64,000 nt of DNA from Massiliimalia sp050943535 (GTDB lineage: Bacteria > Bacillota > Clostridia > Oscillospirales > Ruminococcaceae): positions 62,001-126,000 of the forward strand of contig JBMNPJ010000001.1 of the NCBI GenBank assembly GCA_050943535.1, given 5' to 3'. A program made the position numbers and the translations under genes. The notes beneath the pieces are model-generated. The model did not search any database. It was not told the DNA's origin and was given only the letters and a program-made list of their open reading frames with translations. Each line of letters starts with the position of its first letter. Position 1 is the first letter of the stretch. Below are positions 32,370-41,450 of the stretch, in pieces.

Positions 32370-33392
32370 ATGGCAGATCAAAAAAAGAAAATGCCAGTCT
32401 GGAAGCGGATCTTATGGATTGTTTTAGCAACAATTTTCATTGGGGTGTTGGGACTGTTTCTTTTTTACCAGCAAAAGCTCAATTTGATTCACTACGACAG
32501 TGGAGCCCAGTCCATGGATTTGGATGCTTCTTATCCTTTGGAAGAAGGCGCCCAACAGGAAGGACTGCCGGACGGAACCAATCAGATTCAGCTGCCAGAG
32601 GGGGAGATCTTTTCTGACAGCCAGGTATTTAATCTTCTGCTGTTGGGTACCGACGAACGTACCAGTGAATTCAGCACCAATGCCAGAGCAGATAGCATGA
32701 TGGTATTATCTGTTCATAAAGGAAATCATACTCTCAAATTAGTCAGCATTGAACGGGGAATTGGAGTACCCATTCCCGGAAGAAATGATGACTTGATTAC
32801 CCATGCATTTCGGTATGGAGGAGCAGATCTGTGCCTGCAAATTGTGCGGGACTGCTTTCAGCTGGATGTAAATCGTTATGTGCGGGTGAATTTTCATTTT
32901 TTTGAACAGATTGTCAACGCGGTGGGCGGTGTGAATATTGTTTTGACGCAGCGGGAAGCAGATGCACTCAATGGAAAAATCACCACCAATGCCGTGACAA
33001 AAAATCCGGTACAGGCAGGCGAAAATCATCTGGATGGATATGATGCGTTGCAGTACAGCCGTCTGCGGTATATTGACAGCGACTGGAAGCGCATTGAGCG
33101 GCAGAGAAAGGTGATTCAGGCCATTGCGCAAAAATTGTCAGATGCCAGCCTGATGGAACTAAATGATCTGGCGGATCAGGTGCTTCCGTTGGTGCAAACC
33201 AATTTAACCAAAGGTGAAATTACCAGTCTGCTTCTGGAAAGTCCGGGATTCATGGGAAAACCCATAGAAGATATGACCATTCCTACAGCAGATACTTGCT
33301 GGAATATGACTGGTGTGGATGGCAGAAAAATGATCGGAGTAGACTTTCAGAAAAATGCGCAGATTCTCAGAGAATTTTTTTATGAATCATAA
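32370..33392 (+). CDS. LytR-CpsA-Psr (LCP) family cell-wall ligase
   Basis: A 340-aa protein with one N-terminal membrane helix (ILWIVLATIFIGVLGLFLFY) and an extracellular LCP domain: LLLLGTDER, ARADSMMVLSVH, and LKLVSIERGIGVPIPG. LCP enzymes move finished glycopolymers from undecaprenyl phosphate to peptidoglycan, so the polysaccharide is probably covalently attached to the wall. The catalytic-arginine motif SRLRYIDSDWKRIERQRKV is intact. Confidence 0.93.
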   Translation: MADQKKKMPVWKRILWIVLATIFIGVLGLFLFYQQKLNLIHYDSGAQSMDLDASYPLEEGAQQEGLPDGTNQIQLPEGEIFSDSQVFNLLLLGTDERTSEFSTNARADSMMVLSVHKGNHTLKLVSIERGIGVPIPGRNDDLITHAFRYGGADLCLQIVRDCFQLDVNRYVRVNFHFFEQIVNAVGGVNIVLTQREADALNGKITTNAVTKNPVQAGENHLDGYDALQYSRLRYIDSDWKRIERQRKVIQAIAQKLSDASLMELNDLADQVLPLVQTNLTKGEITSLLLESPGFMGKPIEDMTIPTADTCWNMTGVDGRKMIGVDFQKNAQILREFFYES

Positions 33393-33510
33393 AAACTCTT
33401 TGTGATAAAAATTTCAAAAATTTCCATTAAATAAAAGCGTATATGGGGCAAACTTTCGGGAATACTGAATTTGAATCCGTAACAGAACGGATAGAAGGAG
33501 GTTTTTAAGG

Positions 33511-34722
33511 ATGTATACAATTACGGTAGCAGGAACCGGATATGTAGGTTTGTCCAATGCAGTTTTGCTGGCTCAGCATAACCGGGTATTTGCTGTGGAC
33601 ATTGTGCCGGAAAAGGTGGCACTAATTAATGAGAAAAAATCTCCCATTGCAGATCGGGAACTGGAAGAATATCTTGCACATAAAGAATTAAATCTGACCG
33701 CCACACTGGATTCTAAACCGGCATACGCCCAGTCAGATTTTGTGATTATCTCCACCCCTACCAATTATGATATAGAGAAAAATTATTTTGATACTTCTAC
33801 CATTGAATTGGTAGTGGAAAAGGTACTGTCGGTGAATCCCAACGCCATTATGGTGATTAAATCCACCATTCCTGTGGGATATACCGTCAGCCTTCGAGAA
33901 AAATATCACACCGATAATATTTTGTTTAGTCCGGAGTTTTTGCGGGAAGGACAGGCACTTTATGACTGTTTGTATCCAAGCCGAATTATTGTGGGGCGTC
34001 CCAGCGGGGATGAGCGGCTGCAAAAGGCAGCAGAAACTGTGGCAGCGCTTCTTCGGGAAGGCGCCATCAAAAAAGACATCCCCACCTTATTTTTAGATCT
34101 CACCGAAGCGGAAGCAGTGAAACTGTTTGCCAATACCTATCTGGCTATGAGGGTTGCTTATTTTAATGAGCTGGATACCTATGCCCAGCAGCATCACCTC
34201 AGTGCCAAGCAGATTATTGAAGGGGTGAGTCTGGACCCCAGAATCGGACAGTATTACAACAACCCGTCCTTTGGATACGGTGGTTACTGCCTGCCTAAAG
34301 ACACCAAACAGCTGCTGGCAAATTATCAGGATGTTCCTCAAAATTTGATTGAAGCCATTGTAAACAGCAACCGAACTCGAAAGAGCTTTATTGCCCAGCA
34401 GGTACTGGATAAGGCTGGCCTGGGACAGAAAGACCGGGTGATGATTGGGGTTTACCGGTTAACTATGAAATCAGGCAGTGATAATTTCCGCCAAAGTGCT
34501 ATCCAGGGTGTGGTGAAAAGGATGAAGGACAAGGGAGCAGAAATTATTATTTATGAACCCACTTTGCCAGATGGAACTATGTTCTATGAAAATGAAGTGG
34601 TCGTCAATGATTTGGAACGGTTTAAAAAGATGGCGGATGTCATTATTGCCAACCGGTTTTCTGAAGATTTAGAAGACGTAGAAGATAAAGTGTATACCCG
34701 GGATGTATTCAGCAAAGACTAG
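33511..34722 (+). CDS. ugd: UDP-glucose 6-dehydrogenase
   Basis: A 403-aa nucleotide-sugar dehydrogenase. It has the N-terminal NAD motif VAGTGYVGLSNAVLLA, STPTNYD, IKSTIPVGYT, SPEFLREG, and the active-site Cys in FGYGGYCLPKDTKQL. It oxidises UDP-glucose to UDP-glucuronate in the cytoplasm. The next gene is UDP-xylose synthase-like, which uses exactly this product. AAGGAGG precedes the ATG. Confidence 0.93.
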   Translation: MYTITVAGTGYVGLSNAVLLAQHNRVFAVDIVPEKVALINEKKSPIADRELEEYLAHKELNLTATLDSKPAYAQSDFVIISTPTNYDIEKNYFDTSTIELVVEKVLSVNPNAIMVIKSTIPVGYTVSLREKYHTDNILFSPEFLREGQALYDCLYPSRIIVGRPSGDERLQKAAETVAALLREGAIKKDIPTLFLDLTEAEAVKLFANTYLAMRVAYFNELDTYAQQHHLSAKQIIEGVSLDPRIGQYYNNPSFGYGGYCLPKDTKQLLANYQDVPQNLIEAIVNSNRTRKSFIAQQVLDKAGLGQKDRVMIGVYRLTMKSGSDNFRQSAIQGVVKRMKDKGAEIIIYEPTLPDGTMFYENEVVVNDLERFKKMADVIIANRFSEDLEDVEDKVYTRDVFSKD

Positions 34723-34779
34723 TAAGGTGCTGGAGTGACTTGCCGGACAGTTTTGGAAAGGAACAAAAGGAGAAAAGCC

Positions 34780-35736
34780 ATGAAACGTATTTTAGTGACA
34801 GGCGGAGCAGGATTTGTGGGATCACATTTGTGCACAAGACTGGTAAATGATCCGGAAAATCAGGTGATTTGTGTGGACAATCTGTCTACGGGCCGAATGG
34901 TTAACATAAAGCCTTTGCTAGAACTGCCAAACTTTCAGTTTGTGGAACAGGATGTACAGAAGCCTTTTGATTTTCCGAAACCCATTCATGAAATCTATCA
35001 TGCGGCATGTCCTGCCAGCCCTCCTGCTTATCAGAAAAGCCCAACTGATACCACAAAAATCTGCGTGCTTGGGATGATGAATCTCTTGGAACTGGCAGTA
35101 AAACATCAGGCGGTGATTATGCAGTTTTCTACCAGTGAGGTGTATGGTGATCCTCAAGTCAGTCCGCAGAAAGAAACCTATCGGGGCAATGTAAACCCTC
35201 ATGGGATCCGCAGCTGTTATGATGAGGGAAAACGGTGTGCCGAAAGTTTGTGCTTTGATTATTACCGGGAGTTTGGGGCGTCTGTCAAGGTGATCCGAAT
35301 TTTTAATACCTATGGTCCCGGGATGGATCCTAAGGACGGCAGAGTAGTCAGCAATTTTCTCATGCAGGCTTTGTCCGGACAGGATATTACCATTTACGGG
35401 GACGGTACCCAAACCCGCAGTTTTTGCTATATTGATGATTTAATCGAAGGGATTGTGCGGATGATGGGCACCAGCCGTGATTTTATGGGACCGGTAAATT
35501 TGGGCAATCCGGGAGAGTTTACGATCCGGGAATTGGCAGAGCAGGTACTTGCTTTAACCGGCAGCAAAAGTAAGATTGTGTATCGTCCTTTGCCGGGAGA
35601 TGACCCTCTTCAGAGAAAACCGGATATTGGATTGGCACAGGAAAAATTAAATGGCTGGAAACCGGAAATCTCTTTAAAGGAAGGATTAATTCGATCCATT
35701 CCTTATTTTTCACAGTGTTTAAATTCTAACTTATGA
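34780..35736 (+). CDS. UDP-glucuronate decarboxylase (UDP-xylose synthase-like)
   Basis: A 318-aa extended short-chain dehydrogenase. NAD motif TGGAGFVGSHL at residues 6-16, STSEVYGDP, the YxxxK catalytic pair in SCYDEGKRCAE, and IFNTYGPGMDPKDGRVVSNF are strongly like UDP-xylose synthases rather than generic epimerases. It would convert UDP-glucuronate to UDP-xylose. The start is the ATG at 34780 with AAGGAG upstream; a GTG 15 codons earlier is not conserved. Confidence 0.85.
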   Translation: MKRILVTGGAGFVGSHLCTRLVNDPENQVICVDNLSTGRMVNIKPLLELPNFQFVEQDVQKPFDFPKPIHEIYHAACPASPPAYQKSPTDTTKICVLGMMNLLELAVKHQAVIMQFSTSEVYGDPQVSPQKETYRGNVNPHGIRSCYDEGKRCAESLCFDYYREFGASVKVIRIFNTYGPGMDPKDGRVVSNFLMQALSGQDITIYGDGTQTRSFCYIDDLIEGIVRMMGTSRDFMGPVNLGNPGEFTIRELAEQVLALTGSKSKIVYRPLPGDDPLQRKPDIGLAQEKLNGWKPEISLKEGLIRSIPYFSQCLNSNL

Positions 35737-35834
35737 TTTTTAAAAGCTTTGCTGGTAAAGCAAAAACAGAAATTTCATTCAGTTTGTAACATTTATGGGG
35801 GACCCCAAAAAAAGAAATAGAAAGGAATCAAAAG

Positions 35835-36503
35835 ATGACTCAGATCAGTATCAAAAAAGCAGTGGCAAAACAATCCCGGCTGTCTGGGAAGATTCAGACA
35901 AAACCAGTGTATGAGTTTTTAAAACGGTGTATGGATGTGACTGGTGCAGCACTTGGATTGATGATGCTTTTGCCGGTACTATGTGTGGTATCGGTAATGA
36001 TTAAGCTGGACAGTCCGGGACCAGTATTTTTTGTACAAAAACGGACGGGCCATAGGGGGAAGGTGTTCTCTATGTATAAATTCCGCAGTATGTGTCCTGA
36101 TGCAGAAAAGATGAGAAATCAGTATCTGGATCAAAATGAGGCAGATGGTCCGATTTTTAAAATGACCCATGATCCTCGGGTAACCAAAGTGGGAAAATGG
36201 ATCCGCAAAACCAGCGTGGATGAGCTGCCTCAGCTTTGGAATGTATTAAACGGAACCATGTCACTGGTAGGCCCCAGACCACTTCCTACTTACGAACAGG
36301 CAGAATGTACCGAAGAACAGGCAAAACGTCTTTTGGTAAAACCGGGAATGACCGGCATGTGGCAGACAAACGGACGCAGTGATACCAGTTTTGAGGAAAT
36401 GATTGCATTGGATTTACAGTACATAGAACGGCGAAGCCTTTGGACAGATTTAAAAATTATCTGGGCGACGTTTGGTTCTGTTTTTGGTAAAGGAGCTTAT
36501 TAA
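35835..36503 (+). CDS. Initiating phosphoglycosyl transferase (bacterial sugar transferase family)
   Basis: A 222-aa monotopic transferase. One membrane helix (VTGAALGLMMLLPVLCVVSV) is followed by the catalytic core SPGPVFFVQKRTGHRGKVF, MYKFRSMCPDAE with the conserved Asp-Glu later in TSVDELPQLWNV, and LVGPRPLP. It puts the first sugar-1-phosphate on undecaprenyl phosphate and so starts each repeat unit. The sugar (often galactose, glucose or a HexNAc) cannot be told. Confidence 0.93.
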   Translation: MTQISIKKAVAKQSRLSGKIQTKPVYEFLKRCMDVTGAALGLMMLLPVLCVVSVMIKLDSPGPVFFVQKRTGHRGKVFSMYKFRSMCPDAEKMRNQYLDQNEADGPIFKMTHDPRVTKVGKWIRKTSVDELPQLWNVLNGTMSLVGPRPLPTYEQAECTEEQAKRLLVKPGMTGMWQTNGRSDTSFEEMIALDLQYIERRSLWTDLKIIWATFGSVFGKGAY

Positions 36504-36555
36504 TAGAAAACCGCAGATACCTTGCGGATTTTTGTAAAGAAAGGGGTGCCAGGTT

Positions 36556-37530
36556 TTGTCTGTTTTGGTGTGTGGAGGAGCAGGATATATCGGTTCCCAT
36601 GTGAATAAAATGCTCAGTCAAAAAGGGTATGAAACGGTAGTATTGGATAATCTGGTATATGGACACAGGCAGGCGGTAAAGTGGGGGACCTTTGTACAGG
36701 GCGACCTTGGGGATAAAGCTCTGCTGGATCAGCTGTTTTCCCAGTACCGTTTTGAAGCAGTGATTCATCTGGCTGCATGGGCGTATGTAGGAGAAAGTGT
36801 GGCACATCCGGAAAAATACTATGAAAATAATGTTGTAAACACCCTTAACCTGCTGAAAGCTATGAGACGCCACCAATGCAGCAAGCTGGTGTTTTCTTCT
36901 ACCTGTGCTACTTACGGGCAGCCGGAACAGGTTCCTATTACAGAGGATATGCCGCAGTGCCCCATTAATCCATACGGTGCCAGTAAATTGATGTGCGAAC
37001 GAATGATGGTGGATTTTTCCAAGGCCTATGATCTTTCTTTTGTGGCACTGCGCTATTTTAATGCGGCTGGGGCGGATCCGGACGGACAGCTGGGGGAAAG
37101 TCATTCTCCGGAAACCCATTTGATTCCGCTGGTATTGGATGCGGCATCCGGTAATCGGGAGAGCATTTCTGTGTTTGGAACCGATTATCCCACACCAGAC
37201 GGCAGTTGTATCCGGGACTACATTCACGTATGGGATCTGGCGCAGGCTCATGTATTGGCACTTTCTTATTTGGAACAGGGAGGATCCAGCGAATGTTTGA
37301 ATCTGGGGAATGAATCAGGTGCCTCTGTTTGGGAAGTGATTCAAACTGCCTGTCAGGTAACGGGAAAAGAAATTCCAGTGAAGCCTTATCCCAGACGGGA
37401 AGGGGATCCGGCAAAATTGGTGGGCAGCTGTGAAAAGGCAAAACAAATTCTGGGATGGAATCCACAATATCCTCAGCTGGAAACCATCATTCAGCATGCC
37501 TGGAACTGGCATCAAAACAGGGAGTACTAA
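36556..37530 (+). CDS. galE: UDP-glucose 4-epimerase (GalE family)
   Basis: A 324-aa protein with NAD motif GGAGYIGSHVNKML, FSSTCATYG, YxxxK in INPYGASKLM, and RYFNAAGADP, all standard for GalE. It would make UDP-galactopyranose, the substrate of the Glf mutase encoded next. Since a UDP-xylose synthase is in the same operon, UDP-xylose/UDP-arabinose epimerisation is an alternative or second role. The start is TTG at 36556, after AAAGGGGTG. Confidence 0.9.
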   Translation: MSVLVCGGAGYIGSHVNKMLSQKGYETVVLDNLVYGHRQAVKWGTFVQGDLGDKALLDQLFSQYRFEAVIHLAAWAYVGESVAHPEKYYENNVVNTLNLLKAMRRHQCSKLVFSSTCATYGQPEQVPITEDMPQCPINPYGASKLMCERMMVDFSKAYDLSFVALRYFNAAGADPDGQLGESHSPETHLIPLVLDAASGNRESISVFGTDYPTPDGSCIRDYIHVWDLAQAHVLALSYLEQGGSSECLNLGNESGASVWEVIQTACQVTGKEIPVKPYPRREGDPAKLVGSCEKAKQILGWNPQYPQLETIIQHAWNWHQNREY

Positions 37531-37533
37531 ACC

Positions 37534-38637
37534 ATGAAATATGATTATCTCATTGTAGGTGCCGGATTGTTCGGCAGTGTATTTGCTCGCGAAGCTGCAG
37601 ACAGGGGATATCACTGTATGGTGATTGAGAAGCGGGATCACATTGGGGGGAACCTGTACTGTCGGGATGTTCAGGGAATCCGGGTGCACCAGTACGGTCC
37701 CCATATTTTTCACACCAATTTGCCTCAGGTGTGGGAGTATGTCAATCGCTTTGTGTCATTTAACCGTTTTACCTATAGTCCTTTGGCAAATTATCAGGGG
37801 GAGATTTACAATCTGCCCTTTAATATGAATACCTTTTATCAAATGTGGGGTACCGTCACACCTGCTCAGGCAAAACAAAAGCTGGAAGAACAAACTGCGC
37901 CTTTTGCCGGGAAAAATCCTGCCAATTTGGAGGAGCAGGCATTAAAGCTCATTGGACCGGATTTATATGAAAAACTGGTACAGGGATATACCCAAAAACA
38001 GTGGGGCAGACCCTGCAATCAGCTGCCGGCGTTTATTATCCGCCGGCTTCCGGTTCGTTTTTCTTATGACAATAATTACTTTGATCATCCCTGGCAGGGA
38101 ATTCCTCATGGAGGATATAACCGTTTGATCGAAGCACTGCTGGATGGTGTTCCGGTACACCTGAAAACTGATTATTTTCAAAACCGGAATCATTGGGATG
38201 GCATTGCCAGAAAAGGGGTTTATACCGGTCCCATTGACCAGTTTTTTGAATTTCAGTTTGGTCCGTTGGAGTACCGCAGTCTGCGGTTTGAAACAGAGGT
38301 TTTGGATATCCCAAACTATCAGGGGTGTGCAGGGGTGAATTTTACCGGGTTGGAAGTACCGTATACCCGTATCATTGAGCACAAACATTTTGAGTTTGGA
38401 ACTCAGCCCAATACTGTGATTACCCGGGAATATTCTGCCGAGTGGACGCCGGGACAGGAACCCTATTATCCGGTCAATGATCAAAAAAATCAGCAGCTTT
38501 ATGAGCGTTATGCGGCACTGGCGAAAGAACAGAATCGGGTTTTATTTGGCGGACGGTTGGGTGAATACCGGTATTACGATATGGATATGGTGATTCATTC
38601 TGCCCTGCGCATGGCACAAAAGGAACTGACAGGCTAA
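37534..38637 (+). CDS. glf: UDP-galactopyranose mutase
   Basis: A 367-aa flavoenzyme. FAD motif YLIVGAGLFGSVFAREAA, GGNLYCRD, HQYGPHIFHT, and YTQKQWGRP are the Glf hallmarks; the C-terminal GGRLGEYRYYDMD completes the FAD site. It converts UDP-galactopyranose to UDP-galactofuranose, so the polymer probably contains galactofuranose. Its ATG is 3 bp from the galE stop, consistent with a coupled pair. Confidence 0.95.
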   Translation: MKYDYLIVGAGLFGSVFAREAADRGYHCMVIEKRDHIGGNLYCRDVQGIRVHQYGPHIFHTNLPQVWEYVNRFVSFNRFTYSPLANYQGEIYNLPFNMNTFYQMWGTVTPAQAKQKLEEQTAPFAGKNPANLEEQALKLIGPDLYEKLVQGYTQKQWGRPCNQLPAFIIRRLPVRFSYDNNYFDHPWQGIPHGGYNRLIEALLDGVPVHLKTDYFQNRNHWDGIARKGVYTGPIDQFFEFQFGPLEYRSLRFETEVLDIPNYQGCAGVNFTGLEVPYTRIIEHKHFEFGTQPNTVITREYSAEWTPGQEPYYPVNDQKNQQLYERYAALAKEQNRVLFGGRLGEYRYYDMDMVIHSALRMAQKELTG

Positions 38638-38671
38638 ATCATTGCAGCGTTTTGGAAAGGAGCAAAGTACC

Positions 38672-39457
38672 GTGGAGATTAAAATTTTGGTAGCGGCTCA
38701 TAAACCCTATCCAATGCCGGAAGACTCTATTTATTATCCCATTCATGTGGGAGCCAGGGGAAAAGAACCTTTAGGTTTTGCAGGGGATGACACCGGGGAG
38801 AACATCTCTGCCCGCAACGCCCGCCTGTGTGAACTAACTGCAGTTTACTGGGCATGGAAAAATCTGGAGGCGGACTATATTGGACTTGCTCATTACCGGA
38901 GGCATTTTACTATTCACAAAGACAAAGTCCGGGGAAATTCTCCGGAAGACCGGCTCAGCCTGGCACTAACCCGGTCAGAACTGGAACCAATCCTCAGGCA
39001 GTGCAATTTGATTTTGCCGGTACCGAGAAATTATTATATTGAAACTTTGGAAAGTCATTTTGTACACCTGCCCTATGCCCATGAAAAGGATCTGCGGCTG
39101 CTGGAGCAGGTCATCGGGGAGCTTTTTCCTGAATATCTGTCTGCTTTCCGTACGGTGATGAATCGCAAACAGGGACACATGTTCAATATGTTTGTTATGA
39201 AGCGGGAACTTTTACAGGAATACTGTGAATTTTTGTTTCCGGTTTTATTGGAAGTAGACCGCCGACTGGATCTGACTGGGTATTCTCCTATGGAAGCCAG
39301 GGCGGCAGGATATCTGGGGGAATTTATGCTGGATATCTGGCTGGAAAAAAATCCGATTCCTTATCGGGAATTAGATGTGCTGTTTACCGAGCCGGAAAAT
39401 CTGTTTTCCAAAGGAATCACCTTGGTAAAACGAAAACTATTGGGGGGATTGGGATGA
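38672..39457 (+). CDS. DUF4422 protein, putative glycosyltransferase
   Basis: A 261-aa protein matching DUF4422: ILVAAHKPYPMPED at the N-terminus, PIHVGARG, NARLCELTAVYWAWKN, and GLAHYRRHF. DUF4422 proteins occur in capsule and exopolysaccharide loci and are regarded as glycosyltransferases, in some cases galactofuranosyl-type, but few are tested. The start is GTG at 38672 with AAAGGAG upstream. It overlaps the next gene by ATGA. Confidence 0.85.
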   Translation: MEIKILVAAHKPYPMPEDSIYYPIHVGARGKEPLGFAGDDTGENISARNARLCELTAVYWAWKNLEADYIGLAHYRRHFTIHKDKVRGNSPEDRLSLALTRSELEPILRQCNLILPVPRNYYIETLESHFVHLPYAHEKDLRLLEQVIGELFPEYLSAFRTVMNRKQGHMFNMFVMKRELLQEYCEFLFPVLLEVDRRLDLTGYSPMEARAAGYLGEFMLDIWLEKNPIPYRELDVLFTEPENLFSKGITLVKRKLLGGLG

Positions 39458-40284
39458 ACCGTCAAACCGTAATATACCGCCTTCGAAGCAGCCCATTCAT
39501 CCGCAGGACACTGGCGCCGCTGATTCGTTTGCAGCGGGAAAAGGAGCGGAAGGAATTTGTTAAAACGCCGGATGCTGATTTCCTTCGCAGTTTAAAGAAT
39601 ACTCGTACAGGTGAGCGGTGTTTTGTGATTGGAAACGGTCCCAGTCTGACAACGGAGGATTTAGATCGTCTGCAAGGAGAGTGTAGTTTTGCTTCTAACC
39701 GAATCTATTACCTGTTTGACCGGACTTTATGGCGTCCGGATTATTATTTTTGTGTAGATGGGGATGTTTTGGTTCGGGAGATTGGGGAGATTAAAAAAGC
39801 GGAGATGCCCTGCAAATTCTTGCGAACCATCGCCCAAAAATATGGCAGAAAGCCGGAAGATCATATTCACTATATGATCCAGTACGGTCCATTTTTTGAA
39901 AATCGGGCACAGATCTGGCAGCAGGGATTCAGTGAACATGTAGACCGGTATTTTTCCATCAGCACAACAGTTACCACCTGTGCCATTGAACTGGCGGTAT
40001 ATATGGGATTTCAAAAAATTTACCTGTTGGGTGTGGATCATCAATTTTCCCGTACCATTGATTCTGCCGGAAAGGTGAAAAAACATCCGGGAGTGACCGA
40101 CTATTTTGCGGGAATGAAACATGGAAATGACATTACCATTGGAAATGTGGACAGTATGACCCACAGCTATGAAATCTGCCGGGATTATGCCAAAAATCAC
40201 GGGATTGAAATTTACAATGCCACTCGGGGAGGAAAACTGGAAGTGTTTCCTCGGGTAAATTTAGACGAGGTTTTGGGAACATGA
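39454..40284 (+). CDS. MptE/DUF115-like or GT42-like protein
   Basis: A 276-aa protein with CFVIGNGPSLTTEDLDRL near residue 55, VDRYFSISTTVTTCAIELA in the middle and MGFQKIYLLGVDHQFS near residue 185. The GNGPSL start and the GFxxIYLxGxD strand are shared by DUF115/6-hydroxymethylpterin-pyrophosphokinase-like proteins and by family 42 sialyltransferases, which use CMP-activated ulosonic acids. Inside an operon with a CMP-ulosonate module, a transferase role is attractive, but this is inference. Overlaps both neighbours by ATGA. Confidence 0.7.
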   Translation: MNRQTVIYRLRSSPFIRRTLAPLIRLQREKERKEFVKTPDADFLRSLKNTRTGERCFVIGNGPSLTTEDLDRLQGECSFASNRIYYLFDRTLWRPDYYFCVDGDVLVREIGEIKKAEMPCKFLRTIAQKYGRKPEDHIHYMIQYGPFFENRAQIWQQGFSEHVDRYFSISTTVTTCAIELAVYMGFQKIYLLGVDHQFSRTIDSAGKVKKHPGVTDYFAGMKHGNDITIGNVDSMTHSYEICRDYAKNHGIEIYNATRGGKLEVFPRVNLDEVLGT

Positions 40285-41450
40285 GTTTTAGCCGTTATGA
40301 TTTTTGGGTGATTTTGATCTTTCTGTCAGTCTTTCGAATGGATGGACTGATTTATTTGATCCCTTCCATGAAAGTGGTATACGGTGCACTGCAGGCAGTG
40401 GTGCTTCTCATCTCTTTTTACATTTTGTTTTCCCACAGATACCCTATCAAAGGACAGCTGACAGCTCTGACCGGTTTGTTTTTTTACCTTGGTGCAGTCA
40501 CTTTGTTTTCTTCTCAAAGTACCGAGCAGGTATTGTCCATGGTGCTCAGCGATTACACCATGTGTGTAGCCGCTTATGGGGCAGCTGAGAAAGACTTGCG
40601 GCGTTTTTTGTATCGGGGAAAACAGGTAGCTTTGTTTTTGCTGACCATTAATTTTATCAACATGTTAATCATGCCCCAAAGCCTGGGACTGACCCGGAGC
40701 AGCAACAAAATTTTTCTTCTTACATCGGATAACGGTTTATTAAAATATATGCTGATCTTTTGTGTGATCTATGAACTGCACAGCGCTTTGTTTTATGTTC
40801 CTTTGTGGAGAAAATGGGGATTTTACGTGATGTGTATTCTTCAGCTTTTGATCGGTGCTGCGGCAACCTCTTTTTTTGCCTTTGCAGTGTATCTGGCTGG
40901 ACTGTTTTTGATCCGCAAAGTCCCCTTTACCCGTTTGGGAACGGTACAGCTTGTGGGAATTTTAGCTGCCAACTGGTTTTTACTGATTTTCCGAAAGATG
41001 GAACTGTTTGCCAGTTTGGTAAAACTGGTGGGGAAAAACACCACTTTCAGCGGAAGAACCCTGATTTGGGATGCCGCCATGAACCGTTTGTCTCAAATGC
41101 CTTTTTGGGGATATGGGGTTACCGAAAATACCTATTATGTCATTTACAAAAATACGCCGATGGAGGCTCACAACATGATTTTGGGAATTTTGCTTCAAGG
41201 CGGTGTGATTCTGGCAGCTTTTTGGTTAGGGCAGATTTTGTATCTCAACCGCCTGGCGTTTCGTTTGGATCGGTTTCATGCAATGAATCTGATTATGCTG
41301 GGACTTCTTTCCTATGGGGTGATGTTTTTGGTAGAATCCCCGCCAGTGATTCCGGGATTTTTCCTGCTGCTGGTATTAGGAGGAAAGATTGCCCGAATGC
41401 CTGACTTTTTGATTCCCCGCAGAAAGCTGAGGGTGCTCATCCATGAATGA
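40281..41450 (+). CDS. Wzy-type polysaccharide polymerase (O-antigen ligase-like)
   Basis: A 389-aa integral membrane protein with about 11 helices. The extracellular-loop motif of the Wzy_C/O-antigen ligase family is seen as TFSGRTLIWDAAMNRL, GYG and AHNMILGILLQGGVI. It would polymerise flipped repeat units on the outer face of the membrane. It overlaps the flippase gene by 8 bp. Confidence 0.85.
   Translation: MSFSRYDFWVILIFLSVFRMDGLIYLIPSMKVVYGALQAVVLLISFYILFSHRYPIKGQLTALTGLFFYLGAVTLFSSQSTEQVLSMVLSDYTMCVAAYGAAEKDLRRFLYRGKQVALFLLTINFINMLIMPQSLGLTRSSNKIFLLTSDNGLLKYMLIFCVIYELHSALFYVPLWRKWGFYVMCILQLLIGAAATSFFAFAVYLAGLFLIRKVPFTRLGTVQLVGILAANWFLLIFRKMELFASLVKLVGKNTTFSGRTLIWDAAMNRLSQMPFWGYGVTENTYYVIYKNTPMEAHNMILGILLQGGVILAAFWLGQILYLNRLAFRLDRFHAMNLIMLGLLSYGVMFLVESPPVIPGFFLLLVLGGKIARMPDFLIPRRKLRVLIHE

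Noticed and set aside
36457..37251. 264-residue open frame antisense to galE
   Set aside because: The opposite strand encodes a complete, conserved epimerase; the antisense frame is rich in His, Arg and Pro and has no domain. The same reasoning removes the long antisense frames at 57793-58539, 59885-60652 and 61726-62520.
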